Assembly: GCA_964555705.1 (NCBI GenBank)
Contig: CAZKTN010000005.1
Coordinates: 44,270-108,269, forward strand
Reading direction: 5' to 3'
DNA from: ZLKRG44 sp964555705
GTDB lineage: Bacteria; Planctomycetota; Phycisphaerae; Phycisphaerales; SM1A02
Length of the DNA: 64,000 nucleotides
In this document: one piece after another, positions 31,820 to 41,500 of the stretch
Numbering within the stretch: the first letter of the stretch is position 1
Layout: each line of letters opens with the position of its first letter
Translations under genes and position numbers: made by a program
The notes under the pieces: generated by a model
The model's database searches: none
What the model was told of the DNA's origin: nothing
Seen by the model: only the letters and a program-made list of their open reading frames with translations

Positions 31820-34090
31820 GCCGTCGCGACTTCGGGTAGCGGCGCGAATCAGTTGACGCACAAGCTCGCCGTCGGCACGGCGTGCCTGCGCATCCGGCTG
31901 CTTCCCGCCGAAGCGGATCTCGTAGAGGCGGTGCGCGACCCGCTCGAGCGCCTGTGCAACCTCCGGACGCGAATCGCGCAGTGTGCCTGCCCATGCAAGA
32001 GGCGTGAGCGGCGCGGGCCGCCTGATGCCTGCGCGATGCAGCGCCTCGACAGAGTCGACCCAGAACCGGGCGTCGCGGCGCATGCGCCTGCGCTCGTCCG
32101 CCGAAAGGGGCCCAAGCGCAAGCAGCGTCCGCTCGCGTCGCCGCGCGCGGGCCACGCTCACTGCAGTCCAGACGCCAAGCACGGCCACGGCACCCAGGCT
32201 TGCCAGCCAGATGTAGCCGGAGGGCCCGAGCAGGAATGCGTTGTTCACGCGCTGCGCCCACTCCCCGACGCGGCGCGCGACACCGCCGAGCGCGTCCGAC
32301 AGCTCGCGCGCCGTGGTGTCCATCAGTCGCGCCTGCCGTGCGCCGTCAAAGGCCACGACGGACCTCGTCCACGCGAAGTCGATCGGGTCGTAGAGCCAGC
32401 GGAACGCATCGGCCCATGTCCTCCCCGACTCATGGAGCGCAATCAGCTCCGCCGCAGGAGTCGGGTCGTACATCGACCACTGCGACGGCCCGGTGAGCAC
32501 CTCGACCCATGCGTGCGCGTTCGACTCGCGCACGACATAGACGCCCGCAAGGTCGTCGTACTCGAGCGCCACGTAACCCACGACGACACGCGCATCGACC
32601 CCCACCGACCGGCACAGCGCGGCCATCGCGCTCGCGTACAGCTCGCAGTGCCCGAAGCGGTAGTCGCGCAGGAAGAGGTCGATCGGGTCGCGCCCGTCCC
32701 GTGCGATGAACCTAGAGAGGTCTGTCGTGTACCTGAACCGCGGCGGCTGCATCCACGCGTCGAACGCATTGGCGATGCGGCGCGCGCGCGCCCACCTGGC
32801 ATCGCCCGCCGCAGGCGCATCCTGCGCATCGCCCGACAGGCCCGACTCCGCCAGGATCCGCACCGCCTCGGCCCGCACCTCGGGCACGGGGAAGTCCTCC
32901 AGCTGCAGTGCGGGCTGCTGTCCCCACGAGAGGCTCTCGATGACCGATGCGCCAGGAAATGGCTTCACCTTGACCTGGTATGTCGAGTAGCGGCCCGCGT
33001 CATCGGCACCGAGGTCGCGAAGCGTTCCGGTCGCCGGCTCGAGCACCACAGTGCGCGGCGCCGTCGCAGACACCGCAACAGGCGCCCATGCCGTGAACAT
33101 CGTGTCGGTGACGAGCGCCCGCATCTCCACCACCTGGGTCCATGTGTCGACTCGCGTATCGATGGGCGGGTTGCCGAGGTTTGAGAATGCGCCAGGCTCC
33201 GCACGGAAGGTGACCTGCACGGGATTCGAGCTCGATGCGCGCCAGCGCGCATCGACAGGCTGGTATGAGTCGAGCACTGCGCCGCGCAGGTAGGGCGTGC
33301 CCGCGAACCGCACGGCCTGGCCTGCAGAATCGAGCCAGCGCACCACGAACACCTCGCGCCTGCTTGTGGAGATGCGGTCGCCGGTGCGGAGGCGGATCTC
33401 GGGCGCGAATCCAGTGGTGCCGGGTCCCGCCCTTCGGAGGAGGCCGGGCGGTTCGCGCCAGAGACGCGGGAACACGAGGAACACGACAAGCGCAACGCCA
33501 AGCACAAGGGCACTCGACACCGCCGTCACCCCGCGCAGCGAGATGCCGCTGCGCAGCGGGAGCTCCGGCGGCGGCGCCGGGGAGAGCGCATGCGACGGCA
33601 TCCTCCGAGCCTCAGCCGCACGCTCGGATCCTGTCGCCAGCCGGTATGCGGTCACCGACATCACGGCGGCCACGGTCGCCGCCGCGACAGCCGTACCGAC
33701 AAGCAGTGCGGTGCTCAGCATGCAGGATGCGACGAGGACGCCGGCCGAGAGCGCGATGACCGACCGCTCATCCACCGTGCCGCGGCGCGCAAACAGCATG
33801 ATGACGAGCACCGCGCCGAGCGCACGGCCTGTGACCGAGATGAGGTCCGCGATGCCGCGCGTGTCAAGGCCGACGATCACTGCGCCCACCACCACCACGG
33901 TGGAGAGGATGCCCGCGACCCACTTCGGCAAAGGCCGGCCACGCGGACCCTCAAGCGCATACCAGCTCGCGGCGCACAGAAGCAGGCCGCCCGCAAGCAT
34001 CGGAGTGCTGCGCTCCGCGAGCGAGAGCGCCGCCAGCGAGAGCGCCGCCAGCGCGAGCGACCTCAGGCGGCATCGTCGGAGGAGGCTCAT
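31817..34090 (-). CDS. TgpA-type membrane transglutaminase
   Basis: 757-residue membrane protein. About six transmembrane helices (residues 10-205) are followed by a large periplasmic transglutaminase-like domain with the catalytic triad C482 (YRFGHCELYASAMAALC), H526 (SNAHAWVEV) and D542 (MYDPTP). A seventh helix (~645-665) then leads to a cytoplasmic DUF4129-like tail. This is the TgpA architecture; TgpA of Pseudomonas is essential, but its substrate is not settled. The ATG overlaps the DUF58 gene stop (ATGA). The usual MoxR ATPase partner is not in this operon. Confidence 0.9.
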   Translation of the reverse strand: MSLLRRCRLRSLALAALSLAALSLAERSTPMLAGGLLLCAASWYALEGPRGRPLPKWVAGILSTVVVVGAVIVGLDTRGIADLISVTGRALGAVLVIMLFARRGTVDERSVIALSAGVLVASCMLSTALLVGTAVAAATVAAVMSVTAYRLATGSERAAEARRMPSHALSPAPPPELPLRSGISLRGVTAVSSALVLGVALVVFLVFPRLWREPPGLLRRAGPGTTGFAPEIRLRTGDRISTSRREVFVVRWLDSAGQAVRFAGTPYLRGAVLDSYQPVDARWRASSSNPVQVTFRAEPGAFSNLGNPPIDTRVDTWTQVVEMRALVTDTMFTAWAPVAVSATAPRTVVLEPATGTLRDLGADDAGRYSTYQVKVKPFPGASVIESLSWGQQPALQLEDFPVPEVRAEAVRILAESGLSGDAQDAPAAGDARWARARRIANAFDAWMQPPRFRYTTDLSRFIARDGRDPIDLFLRDYRFGHCELYASAMAALCRSVGVDARVVVGYVALEYDDLAGVYVVRESNAHAWVEVLTGPSQWSMYDPTPAAELIALHESGRTWADAFRWLYDPIDFAWTRSVVAFDGARQARLMDTTARELSDALGGVARRVGEWAQRVNNAFLLGPSGYIWLASLGAVAVLGVWTAVSVARARRRERTLLALGPLSADERRRMRRDARFWVDSVEALHRAGIRRPAPLTPLAWAGTLRDSRPEVAQALERVAHRLYEIRFGGKQPDAQARRADGELVRQLIRAATRSRDG

Positions 34091-35280
34091 GGCTGCCTCA
34101 TCTCCGCAAGGTGCTGTGCGGTGAGGTGCATCGCGCCCGGACCGCCGACCGCCAGCTCGGCGCGCGCAGGGTGCACGACGATCGTCACTGCCCCGCGCAC
34201 GCTGTCGGGCTCCGCATGCGCAGATGGGCGCCGACCCGCCTCGCCCAACGCACCCGCCGGCCGCTCGCGCGGACCGTCGAGATCGACCGCCGCAAGCATG
34301 CTGAAGAGCCGCTCGAGGTGCCAGGCGCCGCGGCGGAACGCGGAGCTCGCGGGACCTGACGCCGACTCGGGCGGCAATCCCGCAACACGGAGGGACACCT
34401 CCCATCCCTCGCGCTCCGCATGCGAGAGCAGGCTCGCGCCCAGCGTGATCGCATCCTCCTCGCGCTGGCGCGCATCTGCGCCCACCTCGATCATCCTCGC
34501 GACCTCGCCTGTAGGCGCGACAAGGTCGACGATGACCAGCAGCCGGCGCGGCGCCGGCGTCGACCGCTCGACGACGACCGGATCCTGGAGCATCGCGCTC
34601 CTCTTCCACGCGACATGCCGCTGCGGGTCGCCCGGCACGTACGGCCGCAGGCCGCGGAAGTCGTCGCCGCCGCCGCGCCCATCGGCAACGCGCTGGCCCT
34701 GGCCAAGTCCGGCACGCACCAGCCGCGAGAACGCGATCGCCTTCAGCGGCACCGTCTGCGGGTGCACAAGGATCTCGCGCGGCTGCGACGTCGTCACCGA
34801 CTTCTCCATCAGCCCGAACGGGAACTGGCTCGATGCCACCGTGGCCTCAAGCCTGATGCGCCCGCGCCGCACGGGCCACAGCACTCCCTCGGCATGCACA
34901 GACTGTCCAGCGCCGCAGCGCGCGAGCCATGCGTGCGACTGCGTCGCGCGCGCAGGATCCACGCGCGCCTCGGACACGCGAAGGTCCACGATCGGCCACA
35001 TCCAGTTGGCGTTGGTCACCTCGTATCGGATCACGAGCGGACGGCCGACCGATCCTGGACCAGGCTCGAGCCGGCGCACGCGCACGCCCATCAGCATCGC
35101 GCCAGACACCACACCCGACACGAGGATCCACGCGACCATCGCGCTGAAGACCCACACAAGGAGGTTGCCTGCGCGGCTTCCTGCGGCCACGCCCACCACA
35201 ATGACGAGCGCAAGGAAGAGGATGCCGGGCATCCCGATGCGGTAGCGCCTTCGCACGTGCATCGGCGGCCGGGGCGGCAT
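34087..35280 (-). CDS. DUF58 protein (MoxR/TgpA-associated)
   Basis: 397 residues with two N-terminal transmembrane helices (~15-65) and the DUF58 core GGGDDFRGLRPYVPGDPQRH followed by VAWKRSAM (~205-230). The C-terminal part resembles a von Willebrand A-like domain (RRLLVIVDLVAP). DUF58 proteins normally sit between a MoxR-type AAA ATPase and a TgpA transglutaminase. Here TgpA follows (ATGA overlap), but the gene in front is a DUF2007 fusion protein, six bases away. A second ATG seven codons in is an alternative start. Confidence 0.87.
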   Translation of the reverse strand: MPPRPPMHVRRRYRIGMPGILFLALVIVVGVAAGSRAGNLLVWVFSAMVAWILVSGVVSGAMLMGVRVRRLEPGPGSVGRPLVIRYEVTNANWMWPIVDLRVSEARVDPARATQSHAWLARCGAGQSVHAEGVLWPVRRGRIRLEATVASSQFPFGLMEKSVTTSQPREILVHPQTVPLKAIAFSRLVRAGLGQGQRVADGRGGGDDFRGLRPYVPGDPQRHVAWKRSAMLQDPVVVERSTPAPRRLLVIVDLVAPTGEVARMIEVGADARQREEDAITLGASLLSHAEREGWEVSLRVAGLPPESASGPASSAFRRGAWHLERLFSMLAAVDLDGPRERPAGALGEAGRRPSAHAEPDSVRGAVTIVVHPARAELAVGGPGAMHLTAQHLAEMRQP

Positions 35281-35286
35281 TCCGTG

Positions 35287-36198
35287 TCAGCGCGGGAACG
35301 CGCCGGGCCCGCTGAAGCTGTCAGCCTGGCGGCGCAGCGAGCTGCCCGACTCCGGCTCGCTGAAGGGCACCGCGCGTCCCCGCGTGAGCGTGCCCACCAT
35401 CCGCCACCCATCAGGGGAGCCAGGAAGCTCGATCGACTGCTCTGCGCCCTTGTACCCGTTGCGACGGATGCGCACGAGCCAGCGCTCCTCCATCCATCCG
35501 GCGCCGAAGTCCTGCAGCACGATCGTGAACTCGCCGCGGTCGTCGGCGCGCGCAGTGCCCACAAGCTTGCGCTTGGGAGTCTGCGGATCGCGGTAGAGCT
35601 CGATCATCGCGCCCGCCACAGGCGCGCCGCCCACATCCTCAGCCTGGCTCCGAGGCAGCATGTCGACGCTGTCGAAACCGCCCTCCACCACGCGACCGGA
35701 GAGGTGGTACCCGCAGCCGGAGAGCACTGCGACGAGCGCGATCGCGCCAGCTCCCCTGACGAGCGCCGCGCGGATCGCACCGATGAGCGGAAGCAGGATC
35801 CCCGCAAGCACGAGCGCCACGGCGCACCACAGCCCGATGCGCGCAATCGGCCTCATGGCCGCCGCGCCGGGCAGTCCACGTGCCGCGTGGCGCACCTCAG
35901 GATCGTCCTCAGGCCCGATGTCGACGCTGTCCCAGTCGACCGACGATCCCTCCTCGCGCGCGGACGCGATCGCCTGCTGCGCACGCTGCACGTCACGCTC
36001 ACGAACCTGCAGGCGCACAGTGCCGATGATGCCGCCCGAGCCGAGCACGCAGCTCTGGATCGAAGGCACGTTCACCACGCACGGGATCCCCGCATCCTCG
36101 AGCACCACCGCTGCGGTGCGCGCCTCGAACTCGGTGCGCGTCTCGAGGATGGTCGCCAGGTCAAGGCCTCTGTCCGCATCATCATGTGCGCTCATCAT
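35287..36198 (-). CDS. DUF2007 + transmembrane + carboxypeptidase-regulatory-like fusion
   Basis: 303 residues in three parts. Residues ~15-80 match DUF2007, a small ACT-like signal-transduction domain (TRTEFEARTAAVVLEDAGIP). A first transmembrane helix spans ~120-142. A second hydrophobic stretch, ALVAVLSGCGYH (~150-165), looks like a lipobox. It is followed by a beta-sandwich like carboxypeptidase regulatory domains (GAPVAGAMIELYRD, DDRGEFTIVLQDFG, RIRRNGYKGAEQSIEL). Starts at ATGATG overlapping the preceding gene's stop. The architecture suggests that a cytosolic domain gene has joined a lipoprotein gene. Function is unknown. Confidence 0.65.
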   Translation of the reverse strand: MMSAHDDADRGLDLATILETRTEFEARTAAVVLEDAGIPCVVNVPSIQSCVLGSGGIIGTVRLQVRERDVQRAQQAIASAREEGSSVDWDSVDIGPEDDPEVRHAARGLPGAAAMRPIARIGLWCAVALVLAGILLPLIGAIRAALVRGAGAIALVAVLSGCGYHLSGRVVEGGFDSVDMLPRSQAEDVGGAPVAGAMIELYRDPQTPKRKLVGTARADDRGEFTIVLQDFGAGWMEERWLVRIRRNGYKGAEQSIELPGSPDGWRMVGTLTRGRAVPFSEPESGSSLRRQADSFSGPGAFPR

Positions 36199-37652
36199 TC
36201 CCTCTCCGCGATGCCCCGCACGCGGTCGACCGCATGCAGCAGGGCATCGCTCTCATCCGGGTCATACACGTGGCCATCGAGTTCCACCCGCCAGTCGGTC
36301 ACGTCCTTGGCCTTCAGCATGACCATCGATCCCGCGTCCAGGTCAGGGCGGGTCACTGGACGCGACGACGTCATCGCATGGATCCCGTCGCCTGCGATCC
36401 GGTGCACATGGAACCACGCCTGCTCGATGCGCGGACCCGAGTGCCCCTCTGGCGGCGCAGGCACCGCAGCCTGCACCTGAAAGGCATCCTCGGCCATCCT
36501 CTGCCAGTCGGGATGGCTCGGGCGCGCAAGCGACGCGAACGCAGTCGCGAACGTGGGCCAGGTCGACTGCGCTCGCTGAGTCGCCGCCTCCACCGAGTGG
36601 CGCGTCATGAAGAGCACCGCGTTGCCGGATGCGATTCGCTCGACAGCGTCCTGCGGCCACATCCACACCGGCTTGTAGGCGCCGCGAGGCTCAGTTCCGC
36701 ACACCGCGGCGCGCGGGAGCTCGAACTCGGCGAGCCCGTGCGAGCGCGCCACATCGCGCCATGCTCGGGAGCCCGGCGCACCGTCCACGAGATGCACGGC
36801 GACATCGTCCGCACGCTGCAGCGTGATCCGAATGCCGTCGCCGATTTCCATCTCGAATCCCGGCGGCGGCGCAGGCGACTCGAGAAGCAGTCCCGCAAGC
36901 GTGTGGAGCAGGACCGCCGCAGCATCAGCATGCTCGCGGGGCACCTCGCACATCTCGAGCTCGGGAAGGCCGCAGCGCGAGAGCCCGCATGTGCCGACGA
37001 GCACGGTGGACGAGTCGCCGTCCGACAGCGCCTCGTAGCGCCCGAGGCGCCACAGCACCCGGTCCATTGGCTTTGCGCCATCGGCGACGAAGAGCCGGTC
37101 GAGCGCGGCGCGGTCGTAGACCTCGCTCGTCACCACGTCGAGCAGCGCCACGATGTCGGGGAGGCTTCCGGCGACGAGTCCCACAGCCATGAAGTAGTCC
37201 TCGGCCGCATCGGGCGCATGGAGCACCGTCTGCACCCGGATCACCCATTTCGCGGATGCCGCAGCGTCACCGAGCTGCGCCCGCTCGGGCCCCGACAGCA
37301 CGCGAGCCGGCTCGCACCACACCACGAGCGCGTGCGTGATGCCGGGCACATGAACCGCACAGCACCAATTCGCGTCGCCGTCGGCCTCAAGCGGCTGCAC
37401 CTTGAAACGGTCCTCGCCGTCGTCGTCGCCATCGCCGGCCTCGTCATCGCCATCGTCATCACCCTCACCCCCCGACCCCTCGCCGGCCACGGGCTCAGCT
37501 GGGGTGGCATCGCCCACCCATGTGGCCATGGCCCCCGTCACCTCCTCCATCGTCGGGGGCTCGGCGTGCGGCCAGAACGCGACGAACCCGCTCTCCTGGG
37601 GCTCAAGTCCCCAGGGGTTGCTCGGGTCGTTCTGTGCGGATTCGTCAGCCAT
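36195..37652 (-). CDS. DUF4026/DUF2314-like uncharacterised protein
   Basis: 485 residues, cytoplasmic, no transmembrane helix. A very acidic insert lies at ~58-82 (Gly, Asp and Glu only). The middle (~95-380) resembles DUF4026-type proteins (ALVVWCEPARVLSGPERAQL, AEDYFMAVGLVAGSLPDIV). The C-terminal ~75 residues look DUF2314-like (QAWFHVHRIAGDGIHAM, VMLKAKDVTDWRVELDG). The family match is by pattern memory and tentative. It is the first gene of the operon with the DUF2007 fusion, DUF58 and TgpA. TAGGGT lies seven bases before the ATG. Confidence 0.5.
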   Translation of the reverse strand: MADESAQNDPSNPWGLEPQESGFVAFWPHAEPPTMEEVTGAMATWVGDATPAEPVAGEGSGGEGDDDGDDEAGDGDDDGEDRFKVQPLEADGDANWCCAVHVPGITHALVVWCEPARVLSGPERAQLGDAAASAKWVIRVQTVLHAPDAAEDYFMAVGLVAGSLPDIVALLDVVTSEVYDRAALDRLFVADGAKPMDRVLWRLGRYEALSDGDSSTVLVGTCGLSRCGLPELEMCEVPREHADAAAVLLHTLAGLLLESPAPPPGFEMEIGDGIRITLQRADDVAVHLVDGAPGSRAWRDVARSHGLAEFELPRAAVCGTEPRGAYKPVWMWPQDAVERIASGNAVLFMTRHSVEAATQRAQSTWPTFATAFASLARPSHPDWQRMAEDAFQVQAAVPAPPEGHSGPRIEQAWFHVHRIAGDGIHAMTSSRPVTRPDLDAGSMVMLKAKDVTDWRVELDGHVYDPDESDALLHAVDRVRGIAERE

Positions 37653-37659
37653 CCCCCCT

Positions 37660-37665
37660 ACCCTA
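37660..37665 (-). promoter_or_regulatory. -10 element TAGGGT, 7 bases before the DUF4026-like start
   Basis: TAGGGT is followed by AGGGGGG and the ATG. The G-run touches the start codon, too close to act as a normal Shine-Dalgarno sequence. Confidence 0.45.
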
Positions 37666-37687
37666 TCTTCCCTTTCGCGTGCACACC

Positions 37688-38458
37688 ATGCCAAGGCGCC
37701 CGATCGCCCAGATCCTGATGCTCCGGCCGACGCCCCTCGGGTGGTGGAGGTCGGCAGACCCGGCCGCCCCGGGCACCGGCACAGGCTCCCTGCTGGCCTG
37801 GACTGTCGCATCATGCTCCGTGCTCGCGCTCTTCCTGTGGTTCGGGGGACTGCTGCGCGTCCAGTCGATGCAAGGCCCCGCCACCCAGTACCTGTCGGCG
37901 CTGCCCACAGCCCGTGTGGCGACCATGGAGTTCGGCGCCGGTGTCGGACCCGGCCACCAGGTGGCGTCGGTGCCCGCGGGACTCGTGATGGTCGGGCCGT
38001 ACAGGACCGCTCCCCTCAACATCGCTCGCTGCCTGGCCGCCGCGTCATCGGTTGGGGTTGGCATCATGCTGATGAGGTTCGTGTCGATTCCCGCCGCGTG
38101 GACCCGCGAGACGAGGGACGACCGGGAGCGGTCTCGACGCGCTGCGGCCGCCGCCACTGTCGCATGCACGCGGATCGTCGCCGCCCACACGGCCGCATGG
38201 ATTGCGCTGAGCGTGGGCGTGTTTGCGGTCGCGATGCTGGTGCCGCCCGGCGCACTCCCGCTCGCGGTGTGGATCGGACGGGGAGTGCTTGCGTCGCTCG
38301 CGTGCCTTTGGCAAGGTTTCCTGCTGTGGCAGGCGCTTGGTTCGCATGCTGCTGACGGGGCGGTGCGCGGGCGCGCGCTTCCGGTTGCGCTGCATGTGGC
38401 GCTCAACGGCGTAGGCCTCCTCGTGCTCGTGTGGGCGGGCGCGGCGCTCGTGGCCTGA
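37688..38458 (+). CDS. Uncharacterised four-helix membrane protein
   Basis: 256 residues, not recognised. Four probable transmembrane helices at about 38-58 (WTVASCSVLALFLWFGGLL), 118-138, 172-192 and 230-252. A periplasmic or cytoplasmic loop of ~55 residues lies between helices one and two, and a basic segment rich in Arg (RETRDDRERSRRAAAA) between two and three. It is divergent from the DUF4026-like operon with only 35 bases between start codons. TATCTT at 37664-37669 ends 18 bases before the ATG, so a short leader without a Shine-Dalgarno sequence is inferred. Confidence 0.65.
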   Translation: MPRRPIAQILMLRPTPLGWWRSADPAAPGTGTGSLLAWTVASCSVLALFLWFGGLLRVQSMQGPATQYLSALPTARVATMEFGAGVGPGHQVASVPAGLVMVGPYRTAPLNIARCLAAASSVGVGIMLMRFVSIPAAWTRETRDDRERSRRAAAAATVACTRIVAAHTAAWIALSVGVFAVAMLVPPGALPLAVWIGRGVLASLACLWQGFLLWQALGSHAADGAVRGRALPVALHVALNGVGLLVLVWAGAALVA

Positions 38459-38475
38459 TCGCCGAATGCGCATGA

Positions 38476-38498
38476 AATCCCCGGCGGATTAGGGGATT
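38476..38498. promoter_or_regulatory. Inverted repeat in the metalloprotease promoter region
   Basis: AATCCCC and GGGGATT form a perfect seven-base inverted repeat around nine bases. The right arm falls where the -35 of the TATCCT promoter would be. It could be an operator, or a terminator for the preceding gene, but no T-run follows. Confidence 0.3.
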
Positions 38499-38512
38499 GC
38501 CCCCGTGCGGAC

Positions 38513-38518
38513 TATCCT
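38513..38518 (+). promoter_or_regulatory. -10 element TATCCT, 6 bases before metalloprotease start
   Basis: TATCCT is followed by TTCGGC and the ATG at 38525. No Shine-Dalgarno sequence is present. Confidence 0.5.
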
Positions 38519-38524
38519 TTCGGC

Positions 38525-41500
38525 ATGGTGCACATGCCCCTCGCGTCCCGCCGGTCCGACTCGACAGTCCGACCCGGGTTCCTCGCCCGACCCCTGACGA
38601 TGATGGCCGCTGCCGCGCTGCTCGCCGCAAGCGGGTCGTTCGCCGCGCTCGCGCAGGATGGCGCGCCGCCCGCGCCAGCGGCCGGACGCAGCGACGAGCT
38701 CCCGAAGTGGGAGCCTGGACCGCGTCACGTAGAGGTGATCTCGAACCTCGATGGCGTCAACGGCCTCTTCCGGCTCTGGCGCGACAAGACGACGCCTGAC
38801 CTCTACGCGGAGCTTCCTAAGGACATCGAGAAGCGGCTCCTGTTCCTCGCCTACACGGTTTCCGGCGGCATCAACGAGGCAGGCGTGCAGTTCGGCGACC
38901 AGTACGGATCGTTCAAGCGCTTCGGCAAGCAGCTCGCGTTCATCGAGCCCAACTTCGCCGTGCGCACCTCAGGCGACGAGGAGAGCAGGCGCGGTCGCGA
39001 CCGCGTGTTCACCGACCGTGTGCTCTTCAAGGCTCCGATCATCGGCATCGGTCCGGGCGGCGGCTACATGGTCAACCTCACCGACGTGTTCGGCAAGGGC
39101 GCGCCCACGTTCTTCGGCGGACGCGTCGGAGGCATGGACCCGAGCCTGATGGAGGTCTCGAAGGCGAAGGGCTTCCCGCGCAACGTCGAGCTCAGCTTCC
39201 AGATGCCGATCGCCGGAGGCCGGTTCGCCACGATCGCCTACTCGATCGCCGAGATCCCCAAGGACACCGGCTACAAGCCGCGCCTCGCGGACGAGCGCGT
39301 CGGCTACTTCACCACGACCTACCAGGACGTCGGGCAGCCCGCGAAGGAGGATCCCTTCGTGCGCTACATCAACCGATGGAAGGTCGAGAAGGCGGACGCG
39401 TCGCTGCAGCTGAGCCCCCCGAAGGAGCCGATCGTCTTCTACGTCGAGCACACCGTGCCGATCCGCTACCGCCGCTACGTGCGCGACGGCATCCTCGCGT
39501 GGAACAAGGCCTTCGAGAAGATCGGCATCGACGGCGCGATCCAGGTCTACCAGCAGGATGCGCGCACCGGCGCCCACATGGACAAGGACCCGGAGGACGC
39601 GCGCTACAACTTCGTGCTCTGGACAAACGGCAACATGGGCTACGCGATCGGGCCGTCGCGCGTGCATCCGCAGACGGGGCAGATCCTCGACGCGGACATC
39701 GTGATGGACGAGGGTTTCGTCTCGAGCTACGCGCGCACCTGGGACCTGCTCCCTGACTTCGTGTCGCAGGGCATGGGGCCTGACACGCAGGCGTGGCTCG
39801 CGGAGCACCCGCAGTGGGATCCGCGCATCAGGCTCGTGGACCCCGCGCGTCGGGAGATCGCGGCTGAGCTCGTCGCGCAGCAGTACCAGCGCGACCTGCA
39901 GATGCAGCACGCGCTCGACTGCGGCCATGACCACGGGCCGAACCTGCTCGGGTCGGAGCCGGGCGATGGGCTCACGGGACGGCTCTCGCAGCTCAACGGC
40001 TACTGCCATAACGGTCGGGCAAAGACGATCGACCTCGCGATCGCGCGACTCGCGCCCGAGATCATCGAGATGGCGCTGCGCAAGGAGCTCGCAGCCGCCG
40101 CCCAGGCTGCCGCCGCAGAGGAGGCCGCGAACTCCGGCGAGACCGAGGATGAGCGCAAGAAGCGTGAGGCTGCGGCTGCGCAGGATGGGGCGAAGCCCGA
40201 GTCGCCGCGCACCGCGAAGGCGGCGCGTGACGAGAACCCCAACCGTCCCGGCTACATCGATGGCCTGCCTGAGCAGTTCGTGGGTGCCCTCATCAAGGAC
40301 GTGATCATGCACGAGTGCGGCCACACCCTCGGCCTGCGCCACAACTTCAAGGGATCCACGTACCGCACGATGTCGGAGCTCAACTCCGACAACCGCCCTC
40401 TGGTGGCGACCACCGTGATGGACTACCTGCCCGTGAACATCAACACGGGTGACGGCCCGATCCAGGGCCACTGGGGCATGTCCGACATCGGCCCCTACGA
40501 CATGTGGGTGATCGCGTACGGCTACGGCCCCGACTCCGACCTCAAGTCGCTGCTCTCGCAGAACACCAAGCCCGAGTACATCTACGGCACCGACGAGGAC
40601 ACGCGCGGACCGGACCCCACGATCCGCCGCTTCGACCATTCGAAGGACCCGCTCGACTACGCGCAGAGCCAGATGCGGCTCGTCGCCAAGCTGCGCCCGC
40701 GCATCACGAGCGACCTCGTGAAGGATGGCGAAAGCTGGGCGCGCGCGCGCAGGCTCTTCGAGACTCTGCTCGCGCGCCACGCGCAGGCCACGATGATCGC
40801 CGCAGACTGGGTGGGCGGGGCCTACACGAGCCGCGCCAAGAAGGGTGATCCCGATGCGCCGCCGGCCGTGCGGCCAGTCGACCCTGCGACGGGCCGCCGC
40901 GCGCTGCAGCTCGTCACCGACCTTGCGTTCCGCGATGACGCGTTCGGCCTCAACCCGGAGCTCGTGCAGCAGCTGGGCGTCGGCCGGTGGATGGACCAGG
41001 GAGGCATGCGCGACATCATGGCGCCGCCGGCGTGGCCCGTGCACGACCGCATCCTGTCGGTGCAGTCGATGGCGCTCACCCGCATCATGAACCCGGACAC
41101 CCTCGCCCGCGTCTACGACAACGAGGTGATGACTGCCCGTGACGCGGACGCGCTCACGCTGCCTGAGGTGATGGGCACGGTGCAGCGCGCCGTGTGGAGC
41201 GAGCTGCTGGTGCCGCCGTCGGGCTCCTTCAGCGACCGCAACCCGATGATCTCGAGCCTGCGCCGCAACCTGCAGCGCGAGTGGACCGACCGCACCGTCG
41301 AGATCATGCTGCCGGGCGGATTCCGCGGGCCTGCGGCGGCCCCCGCCGCGACGCTCGCGCGCGCGCAGCTCAACCAGCTCGTCACCGACATCGATGCGGC
41401 GATGGGGCGCAGCGGATCGATGGACAACTACACGAAGGCGCACCTCGCGGAGACGAAGCTGCGCGTGACCAAGGCGCTCGACGCGAACTACATGTTCAAC

